DNA of 25,952 nt. Origin: Clostridium_AD sp036569345. GTDB taxonomy: Bacteria > Bacillota > Clostridia > Clostridiales > Clostridiaceae. Where the stretch lies: contig NZ_DATCQT010000198.1 of assembly GCF_036569345.1 (NCBI RefSeq), forward strand, positions 1 through 25,952, given 5' to 3'. The notes beneath the pieces were generated by a model that was given only the letters and a program-made list of their open reading frames with translations, was not told where the DNA came from and did no database searches. Position 1 is the stretch's first letter; each line of letters begins with the position of its first letter. Made by a program: the position numbers and the translations under genes. Below are positions 23,178 to 25,952 of the stretch, in pieces.

Positions 23178-24167
23178 TTGTCAAAACATCATAAGCATGA
23201 TACAAATAACAATAATAATGTCAGTAACAATAACAGCAATGGTAATAGCAATAATAATGGAAACTACAACAATAATAATGGCAACAGCAATAATAATAAT
23301 AACAACAATAATAATGGTAATGGGAATGAAAATGGAAATTCTAACAATAATGCACTAGCACAAATGTTTAATGGAAATGATGCTAATCCTTTAGTAGCTT
23401 TATTATCTGGTTTTCTTGGAGGAAATAATGGTGGTGGCAACAATATGATTCAAGGATTACTCTCAGGGATAGGGGGTAAGGACAATAATATTTTGGGAAG
23501 TTTGCTAGGTAGTTTAGGTGGTAAAGACAATAATATATTAAGCACTTTAATGGGAAGTTTAGGTGGGCAAGATAATAATATATTGGGAAATCTACTCGGT
23601 GGTCTAGGTGGGCAAGACAACAATATATTATCAAATTTAATGGGTAGCTTAAGTGGCCAAGGGAATAACGTGCAAGGGAATACAAATGCAACTTCAAATG
23701 GTACAAAAAAGAAAAATACAAATAATACAAAAAATACTCCCAATAATAATAGTAATGTTAGTAATAATAACTTCAATGAAAATAATGATTTAGAAAGTTC
23801 TAACGAAGACGGTCAAACTGAAATATTATCAAATATATTTTCGGGTATGGGTAGTATAGATTTAAGCCAGATTTCTGATATGTTAGCCGGGATAGATTTG
23901 AATAATTTAGATTTGAATAATTCAAATTTTACTGAAATGATGAATGCAATGGCAAATAATAATTCATTTGAAAATAATAATTCTTTCGAAAATAACGATG
24001 TTGAATTTAAACATACTGGTCCTAAAGAAAGCACACATAGTGTTTTGGAAGAATTAGAAGATAAGGATAAAGGACAACTAATATATATATTAGCTCACCT
24101 AGTAGATGAGAAAAAACTTGAAACTCTCAATAGAATTGTAGAAGAAAATTATAACGCTAAACAATAA
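23178..24167 (+). CDS. Asn-rich low-complexity protein with 15-residue tandem repeats
   Basis: I do not recognise the family. The 329-aa protein starts with a His/Lys stretch (SKHHKHD), then about 50 residues mostly of Asn, Ser and Gly. A hydrophobic/Gly segment (NPLVALLSGFLGGNN) and five tandem 15-residue repeats of the type LLGSLGGKDNNILGS follow, then a second Asn-rich linker. It ends in a charged, probably helical region (VLEELEDKDKGQLIYILAHLVDEKKLETLNRIVEENY) that may be the folded part. No signal peptide is visible. I chose TTG at 23178 because GAGGTG lies 6 nt upstream; the GTG at 23169 overlaps it. It follows the two small Cys-rich proteins and may be structural, but this is an inference. 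Confidence 0.8.
   Translation: MSKHHKHDTNNNNNVSNNNSNGNSNNNGNYNNNNGNSNNNNNNNNNGNGNENGNSNNNALAQMFNGNDANPLVALLSGFLGGNNGGGNNMIQGLLSGIGGKDNNILGSLLGSLGGKDNNILSTLMGSLGGQDNNILGNLLGGLGGQDNNILSNLMGSLSGQGNNVQGNTNATSNGTKKKNTNNTKNTPNNNSNVSNNNFNENNDLESSNEDGQTEILSNIFSGMGSIDLSQISDMLAGIDLNNLDLNNSNFTEMMNAMANNNSFENNNSFENNDVEFKHTGPKESTHSVLEELEDKDKGQLIYILAHLVDEKKLETLNRIVEENYNAKQ
23457..23681 (+). repeat. Five 45-bp in-frame tandem repeats
   Basis: Five consecutive 45-bp units encode LLSGIGGKDNNILGS, LLGSLGGKDNNILST, LMGSLGGQDNNILGN, LLGGLGGQDNNILSN and LMGSLSGQGNNVQGN. The G-(G)-(K/Q)-D-N-N core is kept and the units have diverged mainly at silent or similar positions. Copy number could vary between strains. Confidence 0.9.
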
Positions 24168-24217
24168 AATTTTTATAAAAAAGTTAGCTTAGATGTTTTG
24201 TTATAATATCATTTTTA

Positions 24218-24257
24218 AAAACACATAAATTTTAAATTTATGTGTTTTGTTTTTTTA
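24218..24257. terminator. Bidirectional terminator between convergent genes
   Basis: A near-perfect palindrome at 24218-24248 (AAAACACATAAATTT / AAATTTATGTGTTTT around one T) is followed on the plus strand by GTTTTTTT. It lies between the convergent Asn-rich gene and the bactofilin gene and can stop both. Confidence 0.8.
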
Positions 24258-24262
24258 ATCAT

Positions 24263-24640
24263 TTATAGTGGATTATCTTCAATCTCAGGTGGTTCATGAC
24301 CTATCATTGTACAATTGCCTTCAAGAATTCCACCTTCAGAAATTAATAATTTTTTTACTGAGATGTCACCTCTCACCTTACCATAACTTTCTATGGTTAA
24401 AGTATTTTTACAAGAGATGTTTCCATTAATTATTCCATTGATATATGCGTTATTGCAAATTGTGTTACCTTTTATATGTCCGGTTTCCCCCAACATTACA
24501 TCATCTTCACAAATTAAGTCACCGTCAATAGAGCCATCTATTTTTAAAAGTCCATTACCAGTCAAAGATCCAATTATATAACATTGTTGACCAATTAAAG
24601 TTTCAATTCTATTTATATCTTTTTCCTTGTTAGTAAACAT
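24263..24640 (-). CDS. Bactofilin (polymer-forming cytoskeletal protein)
   Basis: This 125-aa protein is of the bactofilin (DUF583) family, which forms nucleotide-free filaments near the membrane and is linked to cell shape and envelope organisation. The core is a right-handed beta-helix of short Gly-containing turns: YIIGSLTGNGLLKIDGSIDGDLICEDDVMLGETGHIKGNTICNNAYINGIINGNISCKNTLTIESYGKVRGDI. Short unstructured ends flank it, as is usual. The ATG follows GGAGGGG. Bactofilins in clostridia often occur alone or near cell-wall genes; its position next to envelope-like proteins is suggestive only. Confidence 0.9.
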   Translation of the reverse strand: MFTNKEKDINRIETLIGQQCYIIGSLTGNGLLKIDGSIDGDLICEDDVMLGETGHIKGNTICNNAYINGIINGNISCKNTLTIESYGKVRGDISVKKLLISEGGILEGNCTMIGHEPPEIEDNPL

Positions 24641-24797
24641 ATAAAATCCCCTCCAATTAAATTATTATTTTTGAATTTAAATATATTTTAAAATGATAAT
24701 GATTTTATGAAATGTCATGATTTTATAAAATATTATTATAAATTATATTTTATAATGAATAAAACAAAGTGAAAAGGTTAATATTATAAATGTAATC

Positions 24798-24900
24798 GGA
24801 GTTTAAATCTCCATTAGCATAAAATAATTTATTTTATGCATAACCCCCCCCCATCCCCCTTGGGACCGGTAATACGGTCCCTTTTGTAATTGTACAAAAG
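24798..24900. other. Cluster of four stem-loops and a C9 run in a gene-free region
   Basis: The 293 bases from 24641 to 24933 hold no gene. Four hairpins lie close together: GGAG/CTCC (24798-24812), a perfect 11-bp GCATAAAATAA/TTATTTTATGC (24817-24839), GGGACCG/CGGTCCC (24862-24881) followed by TTTT, and CTTTTGTA/TACAAAAG (24881-24900). A C9 run (24844-24852) and a C5 run separate the second and third. On the plus strand the third resembles an intrinsic terminator, although no plus-strand gene ends here. Confidence 0.6.
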
Positions 24901-24933
24901 ATATACTAATATTGTAAATAAGGTAATGCTTTT

Positions 24934-25893
24934 TTATTTAATGCTTAAAGAGCTTATCTTAAAAGTAGAAGTTTTATCATCATTAGGTAGAAGTTCTAGA
25001 ATTAATTCTAAAGTATAGTTTGGTACTTCATTTAGGGAGCCTGTATTACCTCCTTTAAAATTTAATGTCCATAGGATTTGAGTGGCATTGCCTTCTTTGT
25101 CCCAATTAGTGTCTTTGAAAACACCATCCTGGAAACTTAATCTAATTTTTTTGTTAGATAAATCACCTAATAGTGAAATATCATTACCACTTAGACCAGG
25201 TGCGAAAAGTTCTTTTGATATATTTAATTCTGCAACTGGGAAACTTGCCATGAGATTTATAAAACCGGAAATGGTATTTTTGCCCATATAATTATCAGTG
25301 TAATTATAGTCGAAAGACATTAAGCTATTTTTAATTAAAATATAACTGGTGAAATTTGCTTTTCCATCTTTAATATTCCCAGATATAACTTTAGGCGTTT
25401 TATTATTTTTACTGTCTACAAAACCTAAGATATTGTTTGTGTTACAAAGTATATCATTAAATTTTTCACCATCCCAAAAAAATGCATGTTGAATAGCTTT
25501 ATTCTCTGTAGAGGCTTTATCCTCTAAAGAGGCTTGAGTAAATATTTCAGGGATGTTATTTCTAGATATGTCCATTAAAGTAATTCTCATTGGCCAATTC
25601 ACAGAATAGTTACCCACGGTGTTGATTTTTTTAGAAGGCTCAAGGTAATAGCTTTTATCTTCTGAATTTATTTGAATAGAATATTTATCCTTCTCTGTTT
25701 TTATGTAGAGAATATCCTTAACTCCGTCCCCAGTTAGATCAGATTGCATAACTTTGCTTTGATTGACAATACTAAAGGTACTTATTGTACTTTCTTTGAA
25801 TAATAAGAAGAATGTAAGTGTTGTTGCAAAGACAATAATAGCTAGAGCATAATAAATAAATTTCTTCTTTAAAAATATTACTTGTAACTTCAT
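24934..25893 (-). CDS. Membrane-anchored protein with a VCBS/FG-GAP-like calcium loop
   Basis: This 319-aa protein is not assigned to a named family. After a short basic start it has one membrane segment (residues about 12-32, IYYALAIIVFATTLTFFLLF) and a large probable outside domain. Residues about 51-63 (SDLTGDGVKDILY) match the Asp-rich calcium-binding loop of VCBS/FG-GAP or dockerin-like repeats, and a second weaker unit, LMDISRNNIPEIFTQ, follows. The rest looks beta-rich. I chose the ATG at 25893, since the poly-G/GG segment just upstream acts as the ribosome binding site; a GTG at 25902 lies within it. It is a likely surface protein of unknown role. Confidence 0.75.
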   Translation of the reverse strand: MKLQVIFLKKKFIYYALAIIVFATTLTFFLLFKESTISTFSIVNQSKVMQSDLTGDGVKDILYIKTEKDKYSIQINSEDKSYYLEPSKKINTVGNYSVNWPMRITLMDISRNNIPEIFTQASLEDKASTENKAIQHAFFWDGEKFNDILCNTNNILGFVDSKNNKTPKVISGNIKDGKANFTSYILIKNSLMSFDYNYTDNYMGKNTISGFINLMASFPVAELNISKELFAPGLSGNDISLLGDLSNKKIRLSFQDGVFKDTNWDKEGNATQILWTLNFKGGNTGSLNEVPNYTLELILELLPNDDKTSTFKISSLSIK

Positions 25894-25901
25894 ATATTCC
25901 A

Positions 25902-25910
25902 CCCCCCCCC
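25902..25910 (-). promoter_or_regulatory. Homopolymeric G9 tract at the ribosome binding site of the 319-aa protein gene
   Basis: On the minus strand the leader reads AAAGGGGGGGGGTGGAATAT before the ATG. The G9 run followed by TGG is the only Shine-Dalgarno-like sequence. A run of nine G in such AT-rich DNA is prone to slippage and could alter spacing or strength of the site. Confidence 0.6.
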
Positions 25911-25952
25911 TTTAGATTATATGTAACAAATATATATTTAATTATTTTATAT

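Noticed and set aside
23383..23776. Long minus-strand frames opposite the Asn-rich repeats
   Set aside because: Caused by the low-complexity composition of the real gene on the plus strand; repeated Leu/Pro/Tyr strings mirror the Asn/Gly codons.
23169..24167. CRISPR-like array in the tandem repeats of the Asn-rich gene
   Set aside because: The 45-bp units are contiguous, in frame and lack spacers; they are coding repeats.
24861..24900. T-box or other known riboswitch near GGGACCGGTAATACGGTCCC
   Set aside because: No T-box consensus, no specifier stem, and no downstream plus-strand gene that it could control.

Overview
The window is AT-rich DNA from a Firmicute, most likely Clostridium sensu stricto. 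The evidence is strong AGGAGG-type ribosome binding sites, codon use dominated by A/T, the gene order tig-clpP-clpX-lonB-lonA-engB, a pyruvate formate-lyase pair for anaerobic pyruvate metabolism, and small Cys/Gly/Asn-rich membrane proteins of the kind seen in spore formers. The species cannot be fixed from the sequence alone.

Layout. (1) 1-876: pyrE (+), then a long imperfect hairpin. (2) 877-4062: four minus-strand genes reading AraC-type regulator, MdtG-like MFS exporter, UlaG-like metallo-beta-lactamase-fold hydrolase, and a 5'-truncated isochorismatase-like remnant. (3) 4295-6942: an XRE-type regulator gene cut in two by a complete 2184-bp IS200/IS605 (IS608-type) element with tnpA and tnpB. 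The element ends can be placed from the sequence: left flank TTAC, subterminal hairpins, guide tetranucleotides. Removing 4676-6859 restores an intact 148-codon reading frame. (4) 7282-8250: a small three-helix membrane protein, then about 630 bp without a convincing gene, holding two diverged direct copies of a ~235-bp repeat and a ~240-bp imperfect palindrome. (5) 8251-11238: pflA and pflB (minus) with a good promoter.

(6) 11779-13423: a membrane-anchored protein of unknown function and a TIM-barrel sugar isomerase/epimerase-like protein. (7) 13621-22192: the protein-quality-control cluster tig, clpP, clpX, lonB, lonA and the ribosome-assembly GTPase engB. These genes handle folding of new chains (Tig), ATP-dependent proteolysis (ClpXP, the membrane-tethered LonB, LonA) and ribosome maturation (EngB). 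A 9-bp inverted repeat straddles the tig -10 box, and a hairpin separates the lonB Shine-Dalgarno sequence from its start codon. (8) 22395-24167: three plus-strand genes for low-complexity proteins: a Cys/Gly-rich protein with two duplicated hydrophobic modules, a 76-aa Cys-rich membrane protein, and an Asn-rich protein with five 15-residue tandem repeats. I infer, without proof, a spore- or envelope-associated group. (9) 24263-25893: a bactofilin and a membrane-anchored protein with a VCBS/FG-GAP-like calcium-loop motif (both minus). Between them is a cluster of stem-loops and a C9 run, and a second C9 run forms the upstream part of the last gene's ribosome binding site.

Most notable observations: the base-level reading of the IS608-type insertion and its altered right-end guide/cleavage pair; a TnpB with a complete RuvC triad but no zinc-finger cysteines; the palindromic repeat element whose two direct copies keep a reading frame across a 15-nt indel; the hairpin between SD and start of lonB; and the tig operator-like repeat. 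I did not find a clearly new defence or metabolic system.
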